NCBI GenBank assembly: GCA_022702705.1
Contig: CM040428.1
Location: 111,618,022-111,682,021 of the forward strand
Length of the DNA stretch: 64,000 bases
Direction of reading: 5' to 3'
Origin: Papilionanthe hookeriana x Papilionanthe teres
Lineage: Eukaryota > Streptophyta > Magnoliopsida > Asparagales > Orchidaceae
The translations under genes and the position numbers were made by a program. Numbering within the stretch: position 1 is the first letter of the stretch; each line of letters begins with the position of its first letter. Shown here piece after piece: positions 10,812 to 20,376 of this stretch. The notes under the pieces were generated by a model that saw only the letters and a program-made list of their open reading frames with translations, ran no database searches and was not told where the DNA came from.

Positions 10812-11700
10812 TTCTTCAACTTTACCAGTTATTATTTCATCTGCATTAAACGAATCTCAAGAACAAAAACTTTTAGAAACTTTAAAAAAACATAAAAAAA
10901 CATTTGGTTGGACTTTAGCATATATTAAAGGAATTAGTCCTTCAATCTGTATGCATAGAATTATTTTAGATAATGAACATAAACCTAAAGCGCATCCCCA
11001 AAGGAGATTAAACCCGATAATGAAAGAAGTAGTTAAGAAAGAAATTTTAAAATGGTTAGATAATGGTATTATATATCCTGTTTTTGACGATGCTTGGGTA
11101 AGCCCAATTCACCGTGTTCCTAAGAAGGGAGGAGTGACCGTCATCGCCAATGAAAATAACGATCTTATTCCTATAAGACAAGTTACCGGTTGGCGTATAT
11201 GTATTGATTATAGGAAATTAAATACCGCCACCAGGAAAGATCACTTCCCTTTACCATTTCTAGATCAGTATGTTAGATAGATTAATCGGACATAAGTATT
11301 TTTGTTTTTTAGATGGATACGCCTGTTATCATCAAATACAAATTGCTCCCGAGGATCAAGAGAAAACTACATTTACTAGTCCTTATGGAACTTTCGCTTT
11401 TCGAAGAATGCCTTTTGGATTATGTAATGCACCAAGAACATTCCGCAGATGTATGATGTCTATATTTAGTAAGTTAATTGACAATGGAATAGAAGTATTT
11501 ATGGATGATTTCTCTGTATTTGGAACAACATTTGACACATGCTTAACTCATCTTGAAAAAGTATTAGAAGTATGTGAGAAAACAAATTTAGTTCTAAATT
11601 GGGAGAAATGTCAATTTATGGTTGCGGGCGGCATTGTATTAGGGCATAAAATTTCGGAAAAGGCATGGAAGTGGACCCTGCAAAAATTCAAGTTATAGCT
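10789..11700 (+). pseudogene. Athila reverse transcriptase (frameshifted)
   Basis: RT motifs appear in order: DDAWVSPIHRVPKKGG, GWRICIDYRKLN, then, after a one-base shift near 11270, FCFLDGYACYHQI, FAFRRMPFGLCNAP and EVFMDDFSVFG. The catalytic FMDD aspartates are retained (about 11504-11509). The thumb follows with LNWEKCQFMV and a further shift at 11665-11698, where one A of a run appears to be missing. Reverse transcriptase copies element RNA into cDNA in the particle. Two shifts prevent a continuous product. Confidence 0.88.
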
Positions 11701-12430
11701 AAATTACCACCTCCAACTACGGTAAAAGGGGTAAGAAGTTTTCTTCGACATGCTGGATTCTACAGACGCTATATAAAAGATTTTTCAAAAATTACTAAAC
11801 CTCTATGCCAACTTCTCGAAAAGGACAAGAAATTTGAAGTTACAATCGAATGCCTGAATACTTTTGAACTCTTAAAAGAAAAATTAATTACAGCACCTAT
11901 AATAGTTTCACCTAACTGGGAGAAACCATTTGAGCTTATGTGTGATGCTAGTGATTATGCTGTAGGATCAGTTCTTGGGCAAAGATATGAAAAGATTTTT
12001 AAAGTTATATACTATGCTAGTAAAACTCTAAATGATGCTGAAATAAATAAATTATACAGGCTACGTAAAGAGAACTATTAGCGTAGTATATGGTTTTAAT
12101 AAATTTAGACCTTATCCGATCGGAACAAAATGTATCGTGCATACCGATCATTCTCGCTATCAAATATTTAATGCAAAAGAAAGATTCCAAACCAAGATTA
12201 ATTAGATGGATGCTATTAATGCAAGAATTCGATTTTGAGATCGTTAATAAGAAAGGAACTCGATAATCAAATTATGGATCATTTATCAAGATTAGAAAAT
12301 CATGAATTATCTCGATATTGAAAATGAAATTATAGTACAGCTTTTCCCGATGAACAACTATATAATATCAATGAGTGGAAAATACCATGGTATGCTCGAT
12401 ATAAGTAAACTATATAGTTAGTAATTTTTT
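11665..12430 (+). pseudogene. Athila RNase H and connection region
   Basis: Contains VRSFLRHAGFYRRYIKDFSK (connection), then FELMCDASDYAVGSVLGQR, which carries the DASD active-site motif, and IYYASKTLN. The rest (GFNKFRP, HTDHS, FDFEI, DHLSRLEN) is scattered over frames to about 12300 through small indels, several of the CTG-to-CTCG kind (12154, 12261). It would degrade the RNA strand of the RNA:DNA hybrid. Confidence 0.82.
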
Positions 12431-12437
12431 ACCACCT

Positions 12438-13703
12438 ATGCTAACTTTCGCAACAACGAAAAAATTCATCCATGATACGAAAACTTATTTTTGGGATGAA
12501 CCATATTTATATAAGCAATGTAAGGATTTAATTATTAGAAGATGTGTACCTTATGAAGAAACCGAACCAATTATTCAAAAATGTCATGATTCTAATTTTG
12601 GAGGACATTTTGGGACCGATAAAACCGCTTATAAGATTCTACAATCCGGATTTTACCGGCCTACTCTATTTAGAGATGTATATAGATATATTAAAACTTG
12701 TGATAAATGCCAAAGAGTAGGAAATATATCTAGAAGAAACGAAATGCCTCTAAACTTTATATTAGAAGTTGAAATTTTTGATGTTTGGGGATTAGATTTT
12801 ATGGGACCTTTTATTCCTTCGTTTGGAAACTCATATATATTAGTAGTCGTTGATTATGTTTCCAAATGGATTGAGGCACAAGCTTTACCTAGGTGTGATG
12901 CTAAGAGTGTTTCAAAATTTCGATGAAAAATATTTTTACTAGATTTGGAATGCCGAGAGTGATTATCACCGACGGAGGAACTCATTTTAGAAATAAATAC
13001 ATTCACAAACTAGTAGAAAAATACAATATTACTCATAAGATATCCATCGCTTATCATCCACGAATACTAGCGGATTACTCGAAGTATCTAATCGTGAGAT
13101 TAAACGTATTTTAGAAAAATCCGTAAACCCAAATAGGTTAGATTGGTCTATTAGATTAGACATCGCATTATGGGCTTATAGGATCGCTTATAAAACTCCG
13201 ATTGAAATGACTCCTTACAGTGCTTATATATGGAAAAACATGCCACTTACCAATTGAATTAGAACATAAAGCATATCGGGCGATTAAAGAATTTAATTAT
13301 AATATGAAGGAAGCTTCGGTGAGAAAAGATTGTTGCAATTAAATGAATTGGAAGAATTAAGAAATGAATCGTATGATAATGGTCGGATTTATAAAGAAAA
13401 GATGAAATTATGGCATGATCTGAAGATTAATCCGAGAAATTTTGAACCGGACGAGAAGTTTTGCTATATAATACTAGATTGAAATTATTTCCTGGAAAAT
13501 TGAAGTCTCGATGCTTAGGACCTTTCACCATAACTCATATATTTTCATACGGAACTATAGAAATCAAAGATCCAAAAACTGGACATAAATTTAAAGTTAA
13601 TGGACATAGATTAAAACCATATTTCGAAGGTATAAGACCTAACTATAAAGAGGTTTTAATGCTTAGTCGAACTCGATTAATAATTGAAATTAGGTCGGGC
13701 TGA
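12438..13703 (+). pseudogene. Athila integrase (frameshifted)
   Basis: The N-terminal HHCC zinc finger is complete in the first open stretch (H50, H57, C88, C91). The core begins with VWGLDFMGPF (first Asp, residue 120) and SKWIEAQALP. After a shift near 12923 comes RVIITDGGTHF (second Asp). The region of the third acidic residue, EVSNREIKRILEK, is out of frame after 13075. A C-terminal GPF-type module, LGPFTITHIFSYGTIEI, lies in the open stretch at 13461-13703. Integrase inserts the cDNA. Four or more shifts inactivate it. Confidence 0.88.
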
Positions 13704-13893
13704 CGACGTTAAACCAAGCGCTTTATGGGAGGCAACCCATATTAGTTATCTATTTTTATTGTATCTTAATAGTTAGTTTATAATATTGAAACTTTACTAC
13801 TCAATTATTATTAAGAATCATCACATATTCGAACCATTATGATGAGAAAAGAAATTATTCGATTTAGAGCGAAATTGGACATTATTTTGGAAT

Positions 13894-14066
13894 CTCGCCG
13901 ACGGCGAGGTCGATACTCGCCGACAGTGAGGTTCGCACCTAAATTAGATTCAGTTTATTTATCGAGCTCGCCGACAGCGAGAAACGTCCTCGCCGACAGC
14001 GAGAACTCCGAAAGGCGCTTTTATAACTAAGTCGCCGACGGCGAGAAACCTCCCGCCGACAGCGAG
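13894..14066. repeat. Cluster of 15-bp palindromes upstream of env-like ORF 1
   Basis: CTCGCCGACGGCGAG at 13894-13908 is a perfect palindrome around a central A. Variants follow at 13916, 13967, 13989, 14031 and 14052, mostly CTCGCCGACAGCGAG. This is the spacer between integrase and the first env-like ORF; the remainder of 13704-14199 shows nothing else I recognise. Confidence 0.85.
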
Positions 14067-14199
14067 GAAGTTATAAAAATGAGTTATATATACTTTAGAT
14101 GCTGATCTGGATGGTTTCAACACCAATTCCTTTGTGAAAACCCATTCTTAAACCACTCTAAGTCTGCCTTCTTCACTAGAATTCATTCCATTCACCATA

Positions 14200-15217
14200 A
14201 TGGCCTCCAAATTCTTAGATTCCTCTAAATCTGGAGTGTTTAACCGGAGGAAATTTGTGAGTGCAGAAGCGCAACAGATCTTCAACAAGGTTTTGGTAAA
14301 GAAAAGAGTTATCAAGGAACGAGGATTTGTCAATCGAGGATTAGAGAATTCTACTACTAAGATAGAAGAAACGATCGCACAATGCAGACTCGGGAGGTAT
14401 TTTGTTACACTACGTCCGCCGTTGTTATTCCAGCTATGAAAGAGTTCTACTCTAACTTACATGCGATCAACAATGGGAATGTCTACGTCCGAGGAAGATG
14501 GGTGACGTTTACTCCATCAAGAGTAAATGAATTATTCTCTATAGAAAACACCCCGTATGTCACTATTCAAATTTTGTGCCTTCTCGATATAATATGAATG
14601 AGATATTTCAATATCCGACCGATGAACCTGAAGATCGGGAAATGCGTGAAGACGGGTATGTTAGTTTCTCTCGCATCACTTTTGAATCCCGTCTCAAAGC
14701 ACCGGCACTTTTTCATCTCATCTAAATTGTTACCTACTATGAGGGTAAACAATGTTTCAAAGGAATGCGCTATATCGAATTATTGTATTCAAATTGGATC
14801 GCCTATTGATGTTGGATCAATAATTGTTAAGTCCGCATCGGGTTTAATTGTGCATGGGTCGCCTCACTGACTAGAGACACCCATCTACTATTTTTGCATT
14901 ATGCGACCAGTACTGTGTTTCTTATGAAGCTTGGGAAAAGGTTCGTTACTCTGGAAGCCGCTTGATCCTACAGTATATGTTCCCTACTTTGGACAATAAT
15001 GAAGACATTACATTTATCTCTCGATAGAGCTTCACGGAATAATCCTATAGCAAGGCCTATTTCGTATAAAACGGAGTTACTTATGAAGAAAATTAATGGA
15101 ATGGAGAAAGAACTACGTAATGCGAGAGATTTAATCGACAATATATCCGATTTATTCGATCACATTGATCGGAGGATGAAGGAACACTTCGATCATTCTC
15201 GGACACTTGGAAGCTAG
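14200..15217 (+). pseudogene. Athila env-like ORF 1 (Athila-ORF domain), broken
   Basis: Begins MASKFLDSS with FNRRKFVSAEAQQIFNKVL and VIKERGF, the start of the plant Athila ORF / putative plant transposon protein domain. It continues in other frames with AMKEFYSNLHAINNGNVYVRGRWVTF (14430-14530), FFISSKLLPTMR and QIGSPIDVGSIIV (14700-14830). A C-terminal segment at 14999-15217 is rich in charged residues with a possible coiled coil (MEKELRNARDLIDNIS). I see no signal peptide or membrane segment, so 'env-like' refers only to position. Function unknown. At least three frameshifts. Confidence 0.75.
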
Positions 15218-16233
15218 CTTTCTTCATTTACCGAGACGAAGGGTTGGATCACCGAAGAATCCGTCCAGAATTTCCCTTCGTGCATATAGGAAATATCGGA
15301 GAAGATGAAGATTCCGACCTCAAGAGTAGTAATAAAGATTTTCATAAGTATGTTTGTATTTATGTTATTTGATTTGATTTAGATTTTATTATGTGTGGAG
15401 TGATGATTTGAATATCTCAAACTTAGTCGAGATATGCATCATAGTTTTGTATCAGCATTTAGTGTGTCGTGGATTGGTTTGCGATGCTCGATTAGTAGTA
15501 AGGATCGAAGTTCGAAGTTTGATTATAGAGTTTTAAATTATGTTAGTTTGTATGTCTCATGGATTTCAATATTAAAGTTAATTTGTTGTGTTGTGTGAAT
15601 TTGTTTATGTATAAGTAGCTAATCTTCATATTAAATTAATAAATGATATGATCAGAAATATAATATAAGGCAAATCGAGGTTGAAAATGATTGACGAAAT
15701 TCAAAAATTGAAATTTTTAGGACCTCGCCGACGTCGAGAAAAATCTCGCCGACAGCGAGATCGATCTCGCTGACAGCGAAGAATTTCTCGCCGAAGGCGG
15801 ATTTTTCCCGAAACTTTTGTCTTATGGAATTAATTAGCTCGCTGACGGAGAGAAAAATCTCGCTGACAGCGAGAACGCGAAAAGACCTATATTTGACCGG
15901 TCAACCGACACTATTCATCATCCCCTTCCTAAAATTTTCGATAAAACCGACCTAGTGGCTTCGAGAGATCTTGGATTTGAAGCGATTTCAACACTTTTTG
16001 ACACCGGATTTCATCTCCCCTTAGTAAGAGCTTCACTCCTATGCAAAAATTTTCGATTTTCACCATTCGATTTCTTCTACATCGGGATATTTTGAAAAAT
16101 TTTGAAATGTGAAAAAATACTTGGAAGAATTTCATAGAAATCGATTTAAATGGATTTTAGTTGTTGTGGGAAGCCTTATTAGTAATATTTTGGAGTTTAG
16201 TTAAAATTTTCATGATTTTCACAGATCGATCGT
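15218..16233. other. Spacer between the two env-like ORFs
   Basis: AT-rich, without a supported gene. Contains the second palindrome cluster (15724-15873). A pyrimidine-rich stretch ending TTTTCACAG lies about 10 nt before the ATG at 16234. Confidence 0.6.
15724..15873. repeat. Cluster of 15-bp palindromes upstream of env-like ORF 2
   Basis: Variants of CTCGCCGACGGCGAG at 15724, 15745, 15766, 15787, 15838 and 15859 (several with CTGAC in the centre). Arrangement mirrors the cluster at 13894-14066. Confidence 0.85.
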
Positions 16234-17310
16234 ATGGCTCCACGACAAAAACGTCGAGTAGAGTTCGACGAAAACCGATTCATCAATGCACGAGCACAGG
16301 CAAAATATTCTGAAAATATACAAGGAAGAAAGTGCATTGCGGATCGAGTATTCAAGAATCCAGGAGGAGAAGTAGAGCGAGTTATAAAGGAGCGAGGATG
16401 GGAAAACTTCGTTTCGTTGCCAACAGTAAGCACTTGTAGAAGTTGTAAAGGAATTTTATACAAACTTAACACAAGCGTAAGATGCACCGTATAAAGTTAG
16501 AGGATTTTTCGTAGATTTCAACGCTAGCTAGAATAAATGCATATTATGAAGTTCAAGACACCCGGAGCGAATATGAAACTTTTGGAACTATGGAAGGACC
16601 ATTAGAAGAGGTGATTGACTTTCTCACCGATGTGAAAGGAGTCCGGAAGATAAAGCGCCGAGAACGGGTAAACTTCCCTCTTTCTATGCTAAATGCAACT
16701 CAAAAGCCCGGCATTATTTTATTTGCTCTACTTTGTTACCTACCTACCATCATAGTGAGGTAACAAGAGATAGAGCAGCTTCCGAATTTCGTATTCGAAC
16801 CGTAAGAGTATTAATGTGGGAAGTGTTATATATAAAAACATATTAACCACTCGCTAGAAATGAAAGTGGAGGAGGATTAGGACATCCCGGTCTTATCTAT
16901 GCACTTCGCCAATTATCTCGGGGTAGAGGCAAGAGATGATGAGGAATGGATGAGCCTATGAAACCCCTAACTCAGTGCTAATATAAAGAAATATGAATCC
17001 CACGAAAGTCTGGAGATCGGGAGTGAGAAGTTATTTCACTCGACCCGCGAGAGATATACCGTCTACTAGCTATGAACCTCCCGAGCCTACCACCCCTACC
17101 CTACAAGATCCGATGAATGAATTGACTCGCATAGGAGGAGTTTTGAGCAGCTTGGAGAAACCATGGGGAGAAGGTTCGATCATTTTGATCGAAGGATCGA
17201 TAATCCGGAGAGGAGACATGATTATGATAATGAATACCTCCAGCGACATTCGGAATACGAAATTGCATATTATGAAGCCGAACGCCGTTATAGGAGTGGA
17301 GATTTAGATG
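16234..17310 (+). pseudogene. Athila env-like ORF 2 (Athila-ORF domain), broken
   Basis: A second, diverged copy of the same domain type as 14200-15217. It starts MAPRQKRRVEFDENRFINARAQ and has VIKERGWENF, parallel to FVSAEAQ...VIKERGF in ORF 1. Further on, in shifted frames, come VRGFFVDFN, RINAYYEVQ, HYFICSTLLPTYHHSEVTRDRAA (ORF 1 has FFISSKLLPT) and a C-terminal part at 16993-17307. Stops and frameshifts throughout. Function unknown; I infer duplication of an env-like module inside one element. Confidence 0.72.
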
Positions 17311-17931
17311 TTGTCTTTCCGTAATGCCCCGTGTACACTCGCATCACCCCGCTTCGCCTTCTCAATGTACCTACGTATCGTGGAGGAGATGATATAGCTC
17401 GTGACTTTAATGTCGAAGATTAGGACTTTATTTGTTTGTTAGTTTAATATTTTAAAAACTTTTATATGTTTGTAATATTCAGTACTTTATTTTTTGAGAC
17501 ATTGGATGTCAGTTAGATTATTTGCTTGGATTGTTATAGTAATTAGTTTTTGTTTTTGTGTTAGTTAATTGCATTTGTTTTTATATTAAATAGGATGTTA
17601 GTTTTCTTTAGTATGTTTTTATTTTATTCTGTATTGTTTTAAATTGTAAAATTGTTAATCTGTTAGTTAATATGTTTTTAATATGTTAGTAATTCATATG
17701 TGTAGTGTAGAGTTAATTTTAATTGTTATATTAATACTTATCTTAGATTTATCTCTGCATTTTCTTTAAATTGTTATATATATATGGAGAATACTAACAG
17801 TACAGGTTCAATGAAAAATGAAAAAAAAAAAGTCTGCAAAAATTTCAAAGAAAAAAAAGAAGAAATACCTAAACTTCAAAGGTATGATTTATTTACTCTC
17901 CTTTTTCATTATTTAGAGTAGATATAAAAAT

Positions 17932-17948
17932 TTAAGTTTGGGGGGAGA
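17932..17948 (+). other. Internal polypurine-tract-like site
   Basis: AAGTTTGGGGGGAGAG resembles the 3' PPT (AAGTTTGGGGGA at 18794-18805), 850 bp upstream. It could be a second plus-strand priming site or a duplicated relic. Confidence 0.45.
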
Positions 17949-18346
17949 GTAAAATACAAATTTAGTTATTAACTTGTTCTCAATTTCTATTTTCAAATTA
18001 TTATAAAAATGTTTTTTATAAGAAATTTTTCAATTTGATTTAATATGAATTATTTTATTTAATTATTATAAAAGGTTAAATGAAATATTTCTAGTGCTTT
18101 AATTAATTAAATAGAATAAAATATTTGGTTAAAGGGAATAAGAATATAGTAAACTATTTTTAGTAAGGAAAACTATATTTTAAAATTAAAATTCTTAAGT
18201 ATTCAAGTGAAAAAGAAAAGATTGAAAATCAATAAAGTAAAAACTAAGAAGTATATATAAGCAAAGAAATATTCCTAAGTTTCAAATTTAGGAAGATGAA
18301 AATGAAGTTCAAAATTATTAACTAAGCTCTCCGTATACGATAATCC

Positions 18347-18403
18347 TCAAAAAAAAAAGAAAAGAAAAAGAAAAAAAAAGAAAAAGAAAAAGAAAAAGAA
18401 AAA
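18347..18403 (+). repeat. Purine microsatellite (AAAAG/AAAAAG)n
   Basis: Imperfect tandem GAAAAA/GAAAA units, pure A and G over about 57 bp. Confidence 0.85.
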
Positions 18404-18790
18404 TGAGGAGAAGCTTGAGGAGATGCCTTATCAAAAATCGGCTTCATTTGAATTAACCTAAAGGGAAAAACTTAGATATTTCCAAACTTATGTTTATGGA
18501 TTAGAATTTTACCTAATAGTATTTTCTTGAATTTCTTATCATATGAATATCTTAAGTAGTTATTCTTTTAAATATAGTCATTCCTGAAATGAATAGTAAG
18601 CTAGAAATCTTAGACTCCGATAACTAAATAATTTATTTCTATAAGATTAATTAAATTACATGAATTATTTTTGTTTAACTTTATTATGATATTAATTAAT
18701 CTAATTCATAGTTTATTTAAATTGAAAAATCTTATTATAAAACTCATTATTTTTTATGTAGTACTAAAAATTACTTGAGGACAAGTAATA

Positions 18791-18808
18791 AGTAAGTTTG
18801 GGGGATTT
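18791..18808 (+). other. Polypurine tract of Athila
   Basis: AGTAAGTTTGGGGGATTT directly precedes the 3' LTR start TGATCGCTG at 18809. Expected site of plus-strand priming. Confidence 0.75.
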
Positions 18809-20376
18809 TGATCGCTGAAAAATTTATTAAGAAATTCATACCTATTTTTGATGAAATTGCACTTTAAAGAAGGGTATTTTCTTTATTTTGTTGCAGGAAT
18901 GAAGAATTTAGGTGATAAAAGTAAAAATCATAAAAAGGAGCGAATTTGGAGCAAAATCATGCAATTTAGGCCGAGTCGCCGACGGCGAGATCGAGCCCGC
19001 CGACGGCGAGGTTACAAGAAGAAAATTCGAAGAATTTATAACTCGTCTCGCCGACAATGAACCCGAGCCCGCCGACGACGAGCTAGAGCTGGCTTGAAGA
19101 TCTTCTGAAGCCTCGCCGACAAGCCGAGGTAATTCTTCGCCGACGGCGAGGTAGTTCAAATGGCACAGATACATTGAACCTGGACACTTTTTGAAGAGAT
19201 GCTTACACACCTCTTGGACCTTTGCTTACCTCTATATATAGAGGCCGAAATTCAGTCTCTAGTGTGTTAATTTTTGTGCAGTTGTGTGTCTTTAGTGAGT
19301 CTTTAGTATGTTTAGTGAGTTTAGTGAGTAATTAGTGAGTCGTGCTGTACTGGAAGGAAGAGTCAAAGGAACTACGAGGAGTCTGTTTGGGGATAAATCG
19401 AGATAAGTATTTGTATTTATTGTTTTTAACTTTAAATGAAATCCATGCTTAGTTTAGTTCCCATGCATTCTGAGTAGTTTATTAGTCTTTCTCCCTGTTT
19501 ATGAAATTAAGTGACTTGATGAAATTAAAATAGAGATACTTATATATATTAATAAATTGTGATAATTTTTACTTAAAACTTAATTTACTTTCAAACCGGC
19601 CATTTGATTTGTTAAAATATGTCGATTATCAACTATAAAAAATTACGTCGATATTCGGAGAATTCAAAAGCCTTGGAAGGAGGGTGCAAATAAATAGGAA
19701 ATAATATCCTTTGGGCGTAGAATTGAGCATTTTAGTGTGACAGACTAAAATATTCGGTCGATCTTTTGTGTTTGAAGGCGAAGTGTAGATGTTAGCTATC
19801 GGGCGAGGGGAACGTGGACGCGAAGTGGCGGTCGGTATCCTCCCGGCTGGCAGGGTCGGTAATCAGGCAAGTTGGTATTATTCTTTACACCTAGACGAAA
19901 AGGGTAAAGAATAGGAATACTCATTGTCATGATACGCTTAAAATTATCTGTTAAATTCGTAAATCAACTAAATTTAAAAACGAAGGGAAAGATACTTTTC
20001 TTAATAGTTAAAGCTTATTTAGCAATTAGTTTAATTTCCTGCACTTTTCAATACGTATTAATTTCTACTTAGTTAAGTTACTTAATTAAAATACTTAGTT
20101 TACTTTATTGCGCTCAAAATTTAAAATTCAAATTTTCGTATACTTATTTTAAATTATTATTATTATTATTTTAAAATTAGTTGTTATTTAATTTTCTCTT
20201 TCCTGTGGGATCGATAGCAGGACTCCCACTAGAGCCTGTATTACTTGATACGATACGTATACTTGCGTAGCATCCATGACATAAAAAATTACAATTCTAT
20301 ACATATAAATAGCGGGGTCGAGTTTTGGCGTCGTTGCGATTAAATTAAAAATATCATAATATAAAATTGTAGGTCA
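18809..20376 (+). mobile_element. Athila 3' LTR (1,568 bp)
   Basis: Starts TGATCGCTG, ends GTAGGTCA. One promoter unit with TATA box at 19229-19244, several palindrome motifs (18975-19151) and the PBS-like relic near its end. Right flank CCCGAATTTTG is the interior of a Tat LTR. Confidence 0.92.
19229..19244 (+). promoter_or_regulatory. TATA box of Athila 3' LTR
   Basis: CCTCTATATATAGAGG palindrome identical to 7101-7116. Confidence 0.6.

Larger units (their letters stand above)
17311..18790. other. Athila 3' untranslated region
   Basis: AT-rich, no supported gene. Holds an internal polypurine-like site (17932-17948), A-rich runs near 17820-17870 and a purine microsatellite (18347-18403). 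Confidence 0.7.
6395..20376 (+). mobile_element. Athila-lineage gypsy retrotransposon (about 14 kb)
   Basis: Bounded by two related LTRs (TGAT...GTCA), with a tRNA-Asp-type PBS after the 5' LTR and a polypurine tract before the 3' LTR. Order: LTR, gag, protease, RT, RNase H, integrase, two env-like Athila ORFs, LTR, which is the Athila arrangement. The flanking pentamers differ (GTTCT left, CCCGA right), so there is no target-site duplication. The left flank is Tat gag; the right flank is Tat LTR about 6.7 kb away in the reference arrangement of copy 2. Coding regions carry many frameshifts. Confidence 0.92.

Noticed and set aside
14200..17310. True viral envelope genes
   Set aside because: No signal peptide, furin-like site or membrane segments are visible; the domains are the plant Athila-ORF type and only their position is env-like.
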